Of a DNA stretch of 25,655 bases, positions 11,701 to 19,781 are shown one piece after another. The notes under the pieces are model-generated. The model made no database searches and was not told the DNA's origin. It saw nothing but the letters and a program-made list of their open reading frames with translations. Position 1 is the stretch's first letter; each line of letters begins with the position of its first letter. The position numbers were made by a program, and so were the translations under genes. The stretch spans positions 984,295 through 1,009,949 of the forward strand of contig MNCI01012713.1 in assembly GCA_015680685.1 (NCBI GenBank), given 5' to 3'. Source of the DNA: Gnetum montanum (taxonomy: Eukaryota > Streptophyta > Gnetopsida > Gnetales > Gnetaceae).

Positions 11701-12353
11701 ATAGTTTGTGATTCTCTTTTAATTCCTTTGATTACTTATATCTTTTTTAGATCCTTAATCCCCTTCTCTAAAATATAGTGTCATGGGAGAATGCCCTCCT
11801 AAATGACCAAGTGGCTCTTTTGCAAATTAAGCTCAAGGTTAGTTTTCGTACATTATTTTAGAACTTACTTAAGATGGGCCAATGCTTATTCAAAATAAAC
11901 AACATAGCTACAAAAGTCATCCATAAAGACCTTTACATGATTTCCAATCTACTACTAAAAGATGCTAGTGATAAAGTGTTGAGAGGTGGCGAGAACATTG
12001 CATAGGCTAAATGGCATTTTTTTGTATGCAAAATTTTCCCAAGGACATGTGAACATTGTTTTGGTCTAGTTCTTCAAAGTGATATATATTTGATTGTAAC
12101 CATTATATATATCTAGAAAGCTATAGTATTTATGTCCTATGATGGTTTCTAACACCTAATTCACAAATGACAAAGGAAGTGATCCTTAAAAGTGACCATG
12201 TTCAGTAGCTTGAAATCAATGTAGACTCTTCACTACCCAACTTTCTTAGGTACAATGACAAGTGGACTTACCCACTTGCTATCCACCATAAGATAGATCA
12301 ATCCTCCCTTAAGGAAGCTTTCTACCTTCTTCTTGATAACTTATTGTACTGCA
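11701..12353 (-). pseudogene. Decayed Ty3/gypsy reverse transcriptase, Athila-like, truncated by insertion
   Basis: Minus-strand reading from 12,353 gives VIKKKVESFLKGGLIY, WVSPLVIVPKK, IDFKLLN and KDHFPL. Then come GYNQI, TCPWENFAYKKMPF, the catalytic box VFMDDF (11,912-11,928), TNLELNLQKSHLV and the start of the connection region. FMDDF in place of YVDD, with the surrounding words, is typical of the Athila lineage. Several in-frame stops and indels are present. The frame stops abruptly at ~12,353 within the N-terminal RT region, where composition changes and the younger element begins. The missing N-terminal RT, protease and gag should lie beyond the far end of that insertion, outside this window. 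Confidence 0.75.
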
Positions 12354-12918
12354 TGAAATCGTCGGTCTCCGGCTGGAAGGAAAATAGAGGCCGAGGGATC
12401 ACGGGACGGGTACAGAAGACCCTGCCTTCGCCTGAGGGTGAGCTGGAATGCAACGGAGATAGAGTACCTTGGGTGGTCCACACGTGGATCAAACAAGGAT
12501 TTCCCTGCGCGTATGCAAAATGCTATACACTGGGTTATGCGTAAACGGCGTGTAGGCGTAAACGAAGCAAAACAACGTAAAACGTAAACGGATGCAAATG
12601 AAACGTGAGCGAGGCATGGGCCAAATTGACGTAAAACTGTAAAAGAACTTGTAGCAAATGAAACGATGGAATTATAGAGTCAGAGTATAGTGCATCGGTC
12701 TAACGCAGTTGTGGGAACACAAGGAGGACGAAAAGCCCTGGCGTACACAGAGGTGACTCGGTCGGTTTGCAAGGCGGGGTGGAGCGTAAGAGACTAGATG
12801 CGCAGTGTGCAGGGCTTCCCAGCGTAAGAAGGTTTTTCTGCTCGTTTGCGCAGCGTAAATGTTCTCTGGTGTGCTCCGGGATTTTGCCAACCATTCGGAT
12901 GAAGTGGAAAAATTGGGG

Positions 12919-12925
12919 TTTTATA
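12919..12925 (-). promoter_or_regulatory. Candidate TATA box of the 3' LTR
   Basis: Minus strand reads TATAAAA in an otherwise GC-rich stretch. Its placement fits a U3 promoter driving minus-strand transcription. No transcript evidence is available. Confidence 0.3.
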
Positions 12926-13016
12926 CAGGTTGTTACACTAGACTCAGGATGGGATATGCGTGGCACGTTGACCGGGTGCATACACTTTACAAATATACAA
13001 AATGTTACAACTGTTG

Positions 13017-13443
13017 GGCGTATACGCCGCATCAGGTCGGCGTATACACTAGGCGTATACACTGAAAATGCGGGGCGTGAACTGGGTGGAGATGCTGAGC
13101 GCTGGGTGTACACGTTGGGCGTATACGCTGGAATGCTGGGCGTACACACTGGGCGCATACGCTAATGGATGCTAGGTGTACATGCTGGGCGCATACGCTG
13201 AAGGATGCTGGGTGTACATGCCGGGCGCATACGCCGAAGGATGCCACTTGCTTCAATCCTTGCTCTTCGGTGTTATCTTCATGCTGTCATTAGAGATCAT
13301 GTCGTCGAGCGTGTGCATCTGCAGTGCCTAGGCGTGTACGCCGGAGAGCCAAACGTATATGCTGGAATGCTGGGCGTATACACTGTATGCTGGGCGTATA
13401 TGCTGTGTGTGATCTTGGCGTATACGCTGGAGTGTATACGCTG
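13017..13443. repeat. Palindromic GGCGTATACGCC-type repeat cluster
   Basis: About a dozen or more variants of a 12-14 base palindrome occur here. Examples are a perfect GGCGTATACGCC at 13,017-13,028, GGCGTATACGCT at 13,118-13,129, and GGCGTATACACT at 13,039 and 13,052; GGCGCATACGCT variants follow. Copies also cluster at 13,330-13,443. The same family appears in intron 1 of the antisense gene at 19,290-19,700. Confidence 0.85.
13131..13242. repeat. 36-bp tandem minisatellite
   Basis: Two adjacent 36-base units at 13,167-13,202 and 13,203-13,238 differ at a few positions. A similar 36-37 base unit precedes them and a partial unit follows. Each unit contains a GGTGTACATGC(T/C) half and a GGCGCATACGC(T/C) half, so each holds two copies of the degenerate palindrome. 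Confidence 0.85.
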
Positions 13444-13547
13444 GCACCATATACTTAGCAAAAACTAAGTGTTGTGATCATGTAGCTGGCATCGTTTGTG
13501 AGTTCCAGGGTCCTGTTTGGGATCGGACAAGTACTAAGCTCCGAATT

Positions 13548-13632
13548 TTGTGGTGTTTCATTGACCCCTCTTTGTTGACGCTTGGAGGAATTAACCTGAG
13601 AGGCGTCGACAAAGAAGTGCAAAACACCACAA
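13548..13632. repeat. 85-base inverted repeat (large hairpin)
   Basis: TTGTGGTGTTT at the left edge pairs with AAACACCACAA at the right edge. After a few mismatches, CTTTGTTGACGC pairs with GCGTCGACAAAG, leaving a ~20-base loop. In minus-strand RNA this would form a long stem within the putative LTR. Confidence 0.75.
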
Positions 13633-13868
13633 GCAACTTGATAGAAACGTTGTCTGCTACCACTTGCACGAGATGTCATCGCACCGTGTTCAGTAGTACA
13701 GAGGATTGGGAAAGGGGAATTCTGTATGTGGGAGGTCAGGGAGATTGTGGGGATTGATGATCGGTCCAGGGGATTAGTCAGGGAAAAGGGGATGCTCTGA
13801 TGTGAGGCATGCCGATCCTTGTCAATAGCCATTGTTTAGCAGACTCGGAGTTTAGACATGCGAGGTGT

Positions 13869-14014
13869 ATCTTTTGGCGGAACAAGGCTCTTGGTTAGTG
13901 TACAAGAGAACTTGTTGACGGGACCAAAGCTACAGGAGGATGTGTAACATTCTTTGGGAGAACAGGGCGCATGTTTAGTGTTCAGGGGAACCTGTTGGCG
14001 GGGAGACAAAGCCA
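13869..14014. repeat. Imperfect ~65-bp direct duplication
   Basis: The segment around 13,869-13,934 ('gttagtgtacaagagaactt', 'gttgacggga') recurs at 13,952-14,014 ('gtttagtgttcaggggaacc', 'gttggcgggga'). Both copies end in an ACCAAAG- or ACAAAG-like word. Confidence 0.6.
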
Positions 14015-14556
14015 TGCGACTGGATGCTTTTTGACCATTTTGGGTATGAGTACTTGGTTTTGAGATGACTGCCTTCCCGCCTGGGGCTTACATGGGAAGT
14101 GCCCGGGGTCTTTTTTTTTTCAAACTTTGCTCTGTTTGTGTACTCGTGCGCAAGTGTTGTACTGTGTGGCGTATTGCAGCGTGCAACAGCGTGCTTGATG
14201 TACTGGGTGTGTCAAGGGTGTAGTTGAATGGAAACTGGGGAACTAATGGGGGTGTACTAGTAAATGGTTTGATTTAATCCTGCCAGGTATGCTACAAACA
14301 TTGTCTTATCTTGCTGCTTACGACGAAGTGCATCTTTGTACAGAACTTCCGGGTGTCATCCTGCAAACGTAATGCCAAGGAGACAAGAAAACCGTGAGCG
14401 AATAGACGAGCTTAGACTTACATGACGGCTGATGGCATAGAGGTGCTGGAGAACGGCAGGTATTGTATGTAGATGACAGCAGTATTGATGACGAGCGATG
14501 TAGTGAAGCTGATGGATGATCGTGGCGGCGGATTGATGTGCTGGATGTGAACTTAC

Positions 14557-14885
14557 CAGTTTATAGTCTTGGTAGACTATTATGGGTTAGTTTTGTGTCA
14601 TAACCCATTGGACCTTGCCTGTTTAGCGTCGTGGTAGACGGTACGTTGCCAGTTTTTAGTCTTAGCGGACTACGAAGAGGTAAGCTAGTTTATAGTCTTA
14701 GCGGACTCTGATGGTTGTGACGACGGCAGTTTACTGTCATGCCGGACGGGTGGCAGTTTATCATCGTTGCCGACACTATGGTATTAATTTTATGTCATAA
14801 TCCAGGACTGTTCTGTGGTATCAGTTTATTGTCATGATTCCAGGACGAGCTGTGGTATCAGTTTATAGTCGTGATCCTAGGACTT
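14557..14885 (+). repeat. Array A of AGTTTA-led mini-hairpins (about 10 copies)
   Basis: Each unit has AGTTTA or a close variant, then a 3-6 bp stem, a loop of mostly 6 bases and the complementary stem. Clear cases are ATAGTC-TTGGTA-GACTAT (14,564-14,581), CGTC-GTGGTA-GACG (~14,627), TAGTC-TTAGCG-GACTA (~14,657), AGTC-TTAGCG-GACT (~14,693) and GTC-ATGCCG-GAC (~14,737). The last three units have a longer loop ending in CCAG or CTAG. The array begins about 20 bases beyond the stop codon of the integrase frame and continues to about 14,557. Confidence 0.8.
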
Positions 14886-15024
14886 GCACGTACCTGAGTT
14901 ATGTTTAGATGTAGAATGGTTTTAGGTACAAATGATTTGTCGGATTAGCAAGCTCGTTCCCTTCCATATCAGCCAGCTTGAATGCGCCATTATCGAATGC
15001 CTTGATGACCATGTAAGGCCCTTC

Positions 15025-16257
15025 CTAGTTGGCTGAGAATTTGTCTGGGTGTTCCCGAATAGCTTTGAGTACGAGGTTGCCTTCGTGGATTGGGCGCTTG
15101 TTAATGTCATGCCGATGTCGATGTCGTTGTTGCTTTTGGTACCATTCGATTTGGTTGAGCGCGCGTACACGTTCTTCTTCCACCGAGTCGAGGTTAATGA
15201 GACGTAGCTCATTGTTTTGCCCATCGTCGAGGAGTCCGAAGAGTGTGATCCTTAGCGATGGTACCTGTAATTCTAAAGGTAAAATAGCTTCTGAGCCATA
15301 AACGAGACTGTACGGAGTTTTACTTGTGGACATCCGGTGTGTAGTGCGATATGCCCATAGTGCGTATTTTAGTTGCTCGTGCCATTTCCTTTTGCTTTGG
15401 GTTAGCATTTTCTTAAGTATTGTTATGATTGTCTTGTTCGTTGCTTCTACTTGCCCATTGCTTTGAGGATAGTAAGGGGAAGAAAACCAATGCTTAACCA
15501 CCAAACTGTCACAAAAGGTTTTTGTTTTGGCACTACTAAATTGTGGCCCGTTGTTGGTGATGATTGTCATGGGAATGCCAAAACGGGTTACAATGTTTTC
15601 TAGGATAAAGTTGCACACGTGTTTAGAAGTCATTTTTCGAAGGGGAGCTGCTTCTACCCACTTCGTAAAGTATTCTGTCGCGGTTATGATGAAACTATGC
15701 CCTGCGGAAGACGAGGGTGTTATCGGGCCAATGAGGTCCAATCCCCACTTCTGAAAAGGCCATGTTATCTGTGCTGTGTGCAGCTCGGTTGGTGGTACAT
15801 GTATTAAGTTACTATGTTTTTGACAAATGTTACATGTTTTGACTTTGGAGGAACAGTCGTATTCCATGTAGGACCAATAGTAGCCTAAGCGTCTTATTTT
15901 TGTGGCCATGGCTTTCGGTGCTATGTGTCCCCCACATAGCCCCTCATGTACCTAATCAACAATGGTTTGTGTGTCGGTACTACTCACGCATGTTAGCAAT
16001 ATACCTTCGTAGGATCTACGACATAGTGTGTCCCCCAATCGGGTGTACTGTTTAGAACGTTTTCGCACAGCGTCCTTTTGCGCATTGGTTAGATGTCGTG
16101 GTGCTTCGCCGCGTAGAAGGTACTCTTTTATATCATCGTACCATTCTATCGCGTATGTTGTACTAACAGATGCGATTGGCAACGTGTCGGAGGTTATTGG
16201 TTCATCGCAGTTAGTTACGGAGCTCAGCAAGGCATGGAACATGTCTGGCAACATATT
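15025..16257 (-). pseudogene. Integrase with GPY/F-type C-terminus; second catalytic Asp replaced
   Basis: After a linker (EWYDDIKEYLLRGEAP, YEGILLTCVS) and a TAG at 15,952 come the HHCC zinc-finger parts: VHEGLCGGH before the 15,909 codon, and CNICQKH at residues 26-32 of the following 294-codon frame. The core shows WGLDLIGP (Asp 58), ITNNGPQF (residue 119 is Asn, codon 15,553-15,555, where the DDE motif needs Asp) and YPQSNGQVEATNK (Glu 155). The C-terminal EGPYMV block lies past the TAG at 15,025. The frame then runs to the terminal stop at 14,905. With N119 this copy could not catalyse integration. Confidence 0.9.
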
Positions 16258-16640
16258 TAATGCTAGGGTGGCTAATGCGTCTGCGATGGTGTTATCGTTT
16301 CGAGAGACGTGTTGCGCATCAATGTGTTCGAATTGTTTCATTAAATGTTTCACCAAGTCACAGTATGGTTGCAAATGTTGAGCTTTACACGTGTAGATGT
16401 CTGTGACTTGGTTTACAACCAATTGTGAATCCCCTCTGACTACTAGGCGCGTGATGTCTGAAGCCAGTGCTGCTGTGAGCTCTTTAAGGAGACCTTCGTA
16501 CTCTGCTATGTTGTTAGTACAGTGAAAATTGAAGCGATAGGCAAAGGGTCGGATCTCCTTGGAGGGATAAGTGATGACGACGGTCGCACTTCCTCCTCAA
16601 GAGGTGGATGCTCCATTGAAGTTTAAAATGGCATCGTAGT
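16258..16640 (-). pseudogene. Second, archaeal-type RNase H (aRNH) with D-to-N at the first catalytic residue
   Basis: Motifs in order are LNFNGAST (16,600-16,632), TNNIAEYEGLL, VVRGDSQLVVNQV and HVSRNDNTIADALATLA. The catalytic set is Asp, Glu, Asp, Asp. The Glu of AEYE, the Asp of RGDS and the Asp of IADAL are present. The first residue is Asn (AAT, codon 16,615-16,617) where active copies have Asp. A TGA at 16,597-16,599 lies just after. An extra aRNH between RNase H and integrase is the hallmark of plant Tat-lineage Ty3/gypsy elements. Confidence 0.85.
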
Positions 16641-16799
16641 CATCAGGCACCGTGTCTATTGTGCTTATAGTTTCATCTGGGAATTCAGGCTCTATGGTTG
16701 CTTGGTCATGCGTTGGTGATGTAGCCATTTGATTTGCTATGGCTTGACCTTTAACTAATGATTGTGTTACGTAGTACAGGTTGAACTCAGCTATCATGG

Positions 16800-17367
16800 C
16801 CTTCCATCGGGCTATTCGATTTGTTTCGTAAATGTTTCCTGTTATGGCTCGTAGTACATTGTCCTTACAAATTATGTAGACTTGATTATGGAAGAGGTAA
16901 TGTCACCATTTTCTTAGAGAAAAGACCAAAGCTAAGCATGACCTCTCCATGTCGTTGTACTTCTTTTCATGGGCAACTAAGGCGTGGCTCAAGTAGTATA
17001 CAGGGACTTTGGTTCCATCGTCTTGTTTTTGGCAGAGCATAGAAGCGATGGACGACTCTGAAGTGGCAAGGTAGATGTAAAACGGTTTGTTGTTTTGGGG
17101 CGGGTAAACCGTAGGCAGTCGGGCGAGTGTTGTCTTGATATTTTCGAAGGCTTCCTAGCACTGCGGAGTCCATTCAAAATGGACATTTTTATGCAACAGG
17201 TGGTTTATAGGCTTTAATTTATTTGTCAATTTTTCTACGAAGCGCCTGATGAACTGTAATTGACCTTGTAGACCTCGAAGTTCGGTGAGATTGCCGGGTA
17301 GTTTTAGGTTTGTTATGGCTTTTACCTTATCGGGGTCTACTCGTATCCCTGCTTCAGAGGCTATGAA
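16800..17367 (-). pseudogene. RT connection and RT-linked RNase H domain
   Basis: Continues in the same frame after the TAA at 17,368: FIASEAGIRVDPDKV, then RGLQGQLQFIRRFV and FEWTPQC, a TAG at 17,155, then KPFYIYLATSESSIASML, VYYLSHAL and KYNDMERSCLALVF. A TGA at 16,903 follows. This is the ordinary Ty3/gypsy RNase H. The position normally DAS/DAG reads LATSES, so its first catalytic Asp also appears to be missing, though that is usual in Tat elements carrying a second RNase H. Confidence 0.75.
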
Positions 17368-18393
17368 TTAGAGCATCTTGCCTATTTTGATGCCAAAAAC
17401 ACATTTTTTTGGATTAAGTCTTAGCTCATATTTTAAACAATGTTTTAAGACTAGGTCAAGGTCTTGTACATGCTGTTCGGTTGTCTTTGACTTAACTATT
17501 ATGTCATCCACGTAATCATCGAGCGACCGTAATATATAATCACTAAAGATAAATGTCATGGCTCTTTGATACGTGGCCCCAGCGTTTTTGAGACCGAATG
17601 ACATCATCGTGTAGCAAAAAGTGTCCCATGGTGTCATGAAGGTAGTCTGAAGTTGGTGTTCAGGGTTGATGCGTATTTGGTTATATCCCGAATAGCCATC
17701 CATAAATGACAATAAGGCATGTTCGGCAGTCGAATCAATGAGTTGATCGATGCTCGGCAGGGGGAAGTCATCTTTTATGGTTGCTACATTTAAGTCGCGG
17801 AAGTCGATGCATAAGCGAATGCTTCCGTTTTTCTTTGGGACGATGACCATGTTTGACACCCACTCGGCATAATCAACAGCCCGAATGAAACCAGCTTGAT
17901 AAAGCTTAGTGACCTCATTGCGAACTGCCAACGCCACCTCGGGTCTAACTTTTCGTGCTTTTTGTTTTATCGGTCTTAGTTTTGGGTCAAGAATGATGTT
18001 ATGTTGGATAATCCTAGGATCTAGTCCGGGCATGTCTGTATAAGACCAAGCGAATGCTTTCATGTTTTCCCTAAGCACATTCTGAATGTCTTGAGCCATG
18101 CGTGGTTGTAATAGCGTGCTTAATTTTAATATTTTAACTTCCCCATCAGGCATAGTAATGGGGGTTTCAGCTAACAGGTCTTCAGTGATGTTTTCAGCTT
18201 CTATGTCAAGAAACTTTGTCATGCCTTGGTAATTGTCTGTTGTTTGCTGTGTTGAGGCTATGACCGCGTCGTCCATTAGTGGACTTGAGTTGATGAAGTT
18301 TATGTCAAAGTCTCGTGAAATGGTGCCATATGGTCCGTCGATGGTTAACGGTGCGGTTAAGTGCTGGCAGTCCATTGAGCTCATCCCTGCCAA
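17368..18393 (-). pseudogene. Reverse transcriptase domain, Tat lineage
   Basis: An open stretch of 341 codons. Counting from its first possible start, residues 1-110 are the protease-RT linker. FAWSYTDMPGLDP (114-126) is the Tat-type RT entry motif. VPKKNGSIRLCIDFRDLN (185-202), FMDGYSGYNQI (230-240, first catalytic Asp 232), FGLKNAGATYQRAM (266-279) and YVDD (294-297) follow in order. All three catalytic aspartates are present. The frame ends at a TAA exactly where the conserved Gly of the KxLGF motif should be. Start codon choice is moot, because this is an internal part of a polyprotein and the first codon listed is TTG. Confidence 0.9.
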
Positions 18394-18483
18394 TAAACCG
18401 AGAGTTGCGTGAGCAAGAAGGGATCATTCCGTGTCTTTTGGAAATTTAAAGTGTGTATACGTGTATCATGGTGGATTATCGTC

Positions 18484-18570
18484 ACACCTGGACGCATGGC
18501 AGTTTAAGGCCATACCGGGCCACAAACGGATGGGGAGAATGGCAGTTTAAGGCCATACCAGGCCACGGGT
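18484..18570 (+). repeat. Array B of AGTTTA-led mini-hairpins (2 clear copies)
   Basis: GGCAGTTTAAGGCC-ATACCG-GGCC at ~18,499-18,522 and a matching unit with loop ATACCA at ~18,541-18,565. A preceding CGTC-ACACCTG-GACG lacks the AGTTTA leader. The stems are GGCC, unlike the GTC/GAC stems of array A, yet leader and loop form are kept. Confidence 0.8.
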
Positions 18571-18754
18571 TGTAATTTAAGTGAACGTGTAAAATCGGGT
18601 CCATGGAGGAACCAGGACGTAATACTCTGTCTCAAATTGAATTTTAATTAATTTTTTTGGTTAGATTTTGGCAAAAAAAGAAGGAAAGAAGGCAAAACGG
18701 CAAAAACGGAGCGATGGCGGCGTAAGCAGCAGTGGCGTCAGCGTCAACGTGCGT

Positions 18755-18762
18755 TATATAAA
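18755..18762 (+). promoter_or_regulatory. TATA box of the antisense gene
   Basis: TATATAAA in a GC-rich context, about 300 bases upstream of the first usable ATG (19,058). The transcript leader would be rich in GCGTAAGC and GCGTAGACG words, relatives of the palindrome family. Confidence 0.5.
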
Positions 18763-19289
18763 GGATGAGGGGTCCATTTGTTTTCTGTTTTCAATAGCAA
18801 CAACGTAAGGTGCGACCTGTGTAAGCGTAAGCGTGAACTTTCTAAGCGTAGACGCCAAGAGACGTGAGTGTAGACGCTAGACTGAACCCAGCATAGACAC
18901 CATACCCGAAGACAGTCGCTCAGTGTGCACTTAGACAGAGCGTAAACACTTTGCGAGGGGCAAGGGCAACGAGGTGGAAGGCCAGGGGAGGAAGGGTTCT
19001 GACCTAACCTTCACCGAAGAGATGGAGGCGATGCTGTAGGGCCTGCCTAGGCCGAAGATGTCGGAGTGGCCCGTGACGCCCCACGGGTAAGCCTTGATCT
19101 CTGTCTCTGTTATTGTTTACGTTTCTTGGTGTAGACGATTGAGCGTAGCGGGTTTGAGGGTTTCTTTGGCGTGCACGCCCACGTCACTACGCGGCGTAGA
19201 CTGTCATCTATTTTATTGGCGTTTGTTATTCGGCGTATTTTCTTGGCGTAAATCGTGTTTGGCGAGGGCGTGTGTGTCGAGGTTTTGTT

Positions 19290-19700
19290 CAGCGTATACG
19301 CTGTACGTGTCTGGCTTTGGCATGCTAATTACTTTTTGGCGTAGTCTATTGACACTGATGGCGGGTTCAGGCGTGTACGCTGAGGGTTTCTCTAGCGTAT
19401 ACGCTGTGCATGGGGGGGGGGGGTTTCGGGCGTCAGCGTAGACGCTGAGTTTTGTAGCGTATACACTGGGTTTAAGTGCTTTTATGTAGCAGTTCGCCCA
19501 GCATATACGTTGAGTTCAACGTATACGGTACGTTTGAATCCTGCTATTTTGTTCGGCGTACACGCTTCGTACAGCGTATACGCTGGAGCGTGCGTCACGG
19601 GCGTAGACGGTCTGGGTATAGCGTATACGTTGGGCGTAAGTTGTGTTTTTCAAAGTGGTTTGGCGGGCGTATGCGCTGTGTATAGCGTATACGCTGGGCG
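19290..19700. repeat. Palindromic CAGCGTATACGCTG-type repeat cluster in intron 1
   Basis: Perfect 14-base palindromes CAGCGTATACGCTG lie at 19,290-19,303 and 19,572-19,585. Perfect 12-base AGCGTATACGCT cores lie at 19,394-19,405 and 19,684-19,695. Degenerate copies lie near 19,371, 19,433, 19,456, 19,555, 19,619 and 19,668. A palindrome with 10-base arms TATACGTTGA / TCAACGTATA lies at 19,504-19,525. The core is the same as in the 13,017-13,443 cluster. Confidence 0.85.
19412..19423 (+). repeat. Run of 12 G
   Basis: Homopolymer within intron 1; its length is likely to be variable and error-prone in sequencing. Confidence 0.9.
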
Positions 19701-19781
19701 TGAACAGTTAGTTTATTTTTTTTGATTTTTTTTTGGCTGTGATGTAAACTTTCATTTCATTGCAATTGGTTGCAAGGATAG

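Larger units (their letters stand above)
12354..14545 (-). other. Putative 3' LTR / 3' non-coding region of the Tat-like element
   Basis: A GC-richer, non-coding region lies between the host relic and the hairpin array. It carries GCGTAAAC-type words (12,540-12,660), a palindrome-based minisatellite (13,017-13,443), an 85-base inverted repeat (13,548-13,632) and an imperfect 65-bp duplication (13,869-14,014). A minus-strand TATAAAA (12,925-12,919) could be the U3 promoter, which would leave ~530 bases of R-U5 down to 12,354. With only one copy in view the inner LTR edge cannot be fixed; an A-rich tract at 14,110-14,121 is only a weak polypurine candidate. Open frames on both strands here are translations of the repeats and are not taken as genes. 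Confidence 0.5.
14905..18420 (-). pseudogene. pol: RT - RNase H - aRNase H - integrase polyprotein, one frame with six stops
   Basis: This region copies element RNA into DNA and integrates it. It stays in a single minus-strand frame from just after a TGA near 18,420 to the terminal TAA at 14,905-14,907, about 1,170 codons, with no frameshift. Premature stops lie at 17,368-17,370 (TAA), 17,155-17,157 (TAG), 16,903-16,905 (TGA), 16,597-16,599 (TGA), 15,952-15,954 (TAG) and 15,025-15,027 (TAG, at the Trp of the integrase WEGPY motif). A tract reading TTTATTGGCAG|GG at ~18,390-18,400 is a good splice-acceptor candidate. This matches the idea that protease and RT are joined by splicing, as known for Ogre. 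Confidence 0.85.
18421..18780. promoter_or_regulatory. Spacer upstream of the antisense gene, with promoter
   Basis: Non-coding. It holds mini-hairpin array B (18,484-18,570), an AT-rich piece (18,635-18,690) and a GC-rich 'ggcgtaagc', 'gcgtcagcgtcaacg' stretch. This leads to a TATA box, TATATAAA, at 18,755-18,762. A plus-strand start site would be expected near 18,785-18,795. On the minus strand the same interval would be the 3' part of a protease-RT intron. Confidence 0.55.
19087..19781 (+). other. Intron 1 of the antisense gene, packed with palindromic repeats
   Basis: Donor CACGG|GTAAGC at 19,087; acceptor chosen at 19,781 (GGATAG|C) because only it keeps the reading phase. The nearby TCATAG at 19,798 would put a stop in frame. 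The pyrimidine-rich tract at 19,715-19,765 supports a 3' splice site. At 695 bases it is 7-9 times longer than the other introns, and the extra length is the palindrome cluster plus a run of 12 G. Confidence 0.6.

Noticed and set aside
12700-13468. Overlapping open frames on both strands with VYTLGVYAG-like peptide repeats
   Set aside because: They are translations of the palindromic GCGTATACGC repeat; palindromes read alike on both strands and lack stops, so they give false frames.
14110-14121. A-rich minus-strand tract as the polypurine tract of the Tat-like element
   Set aside because: It is followed by a GC-rich, non-purine stretch and no immediate TG, so the LTR edge cannot be placed there with confidence.
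19094-19725. Open frames in intron 1 of the antisense gene
   Set aside because: They span the palindrome cluster and contradict the phase-consistent splice model.
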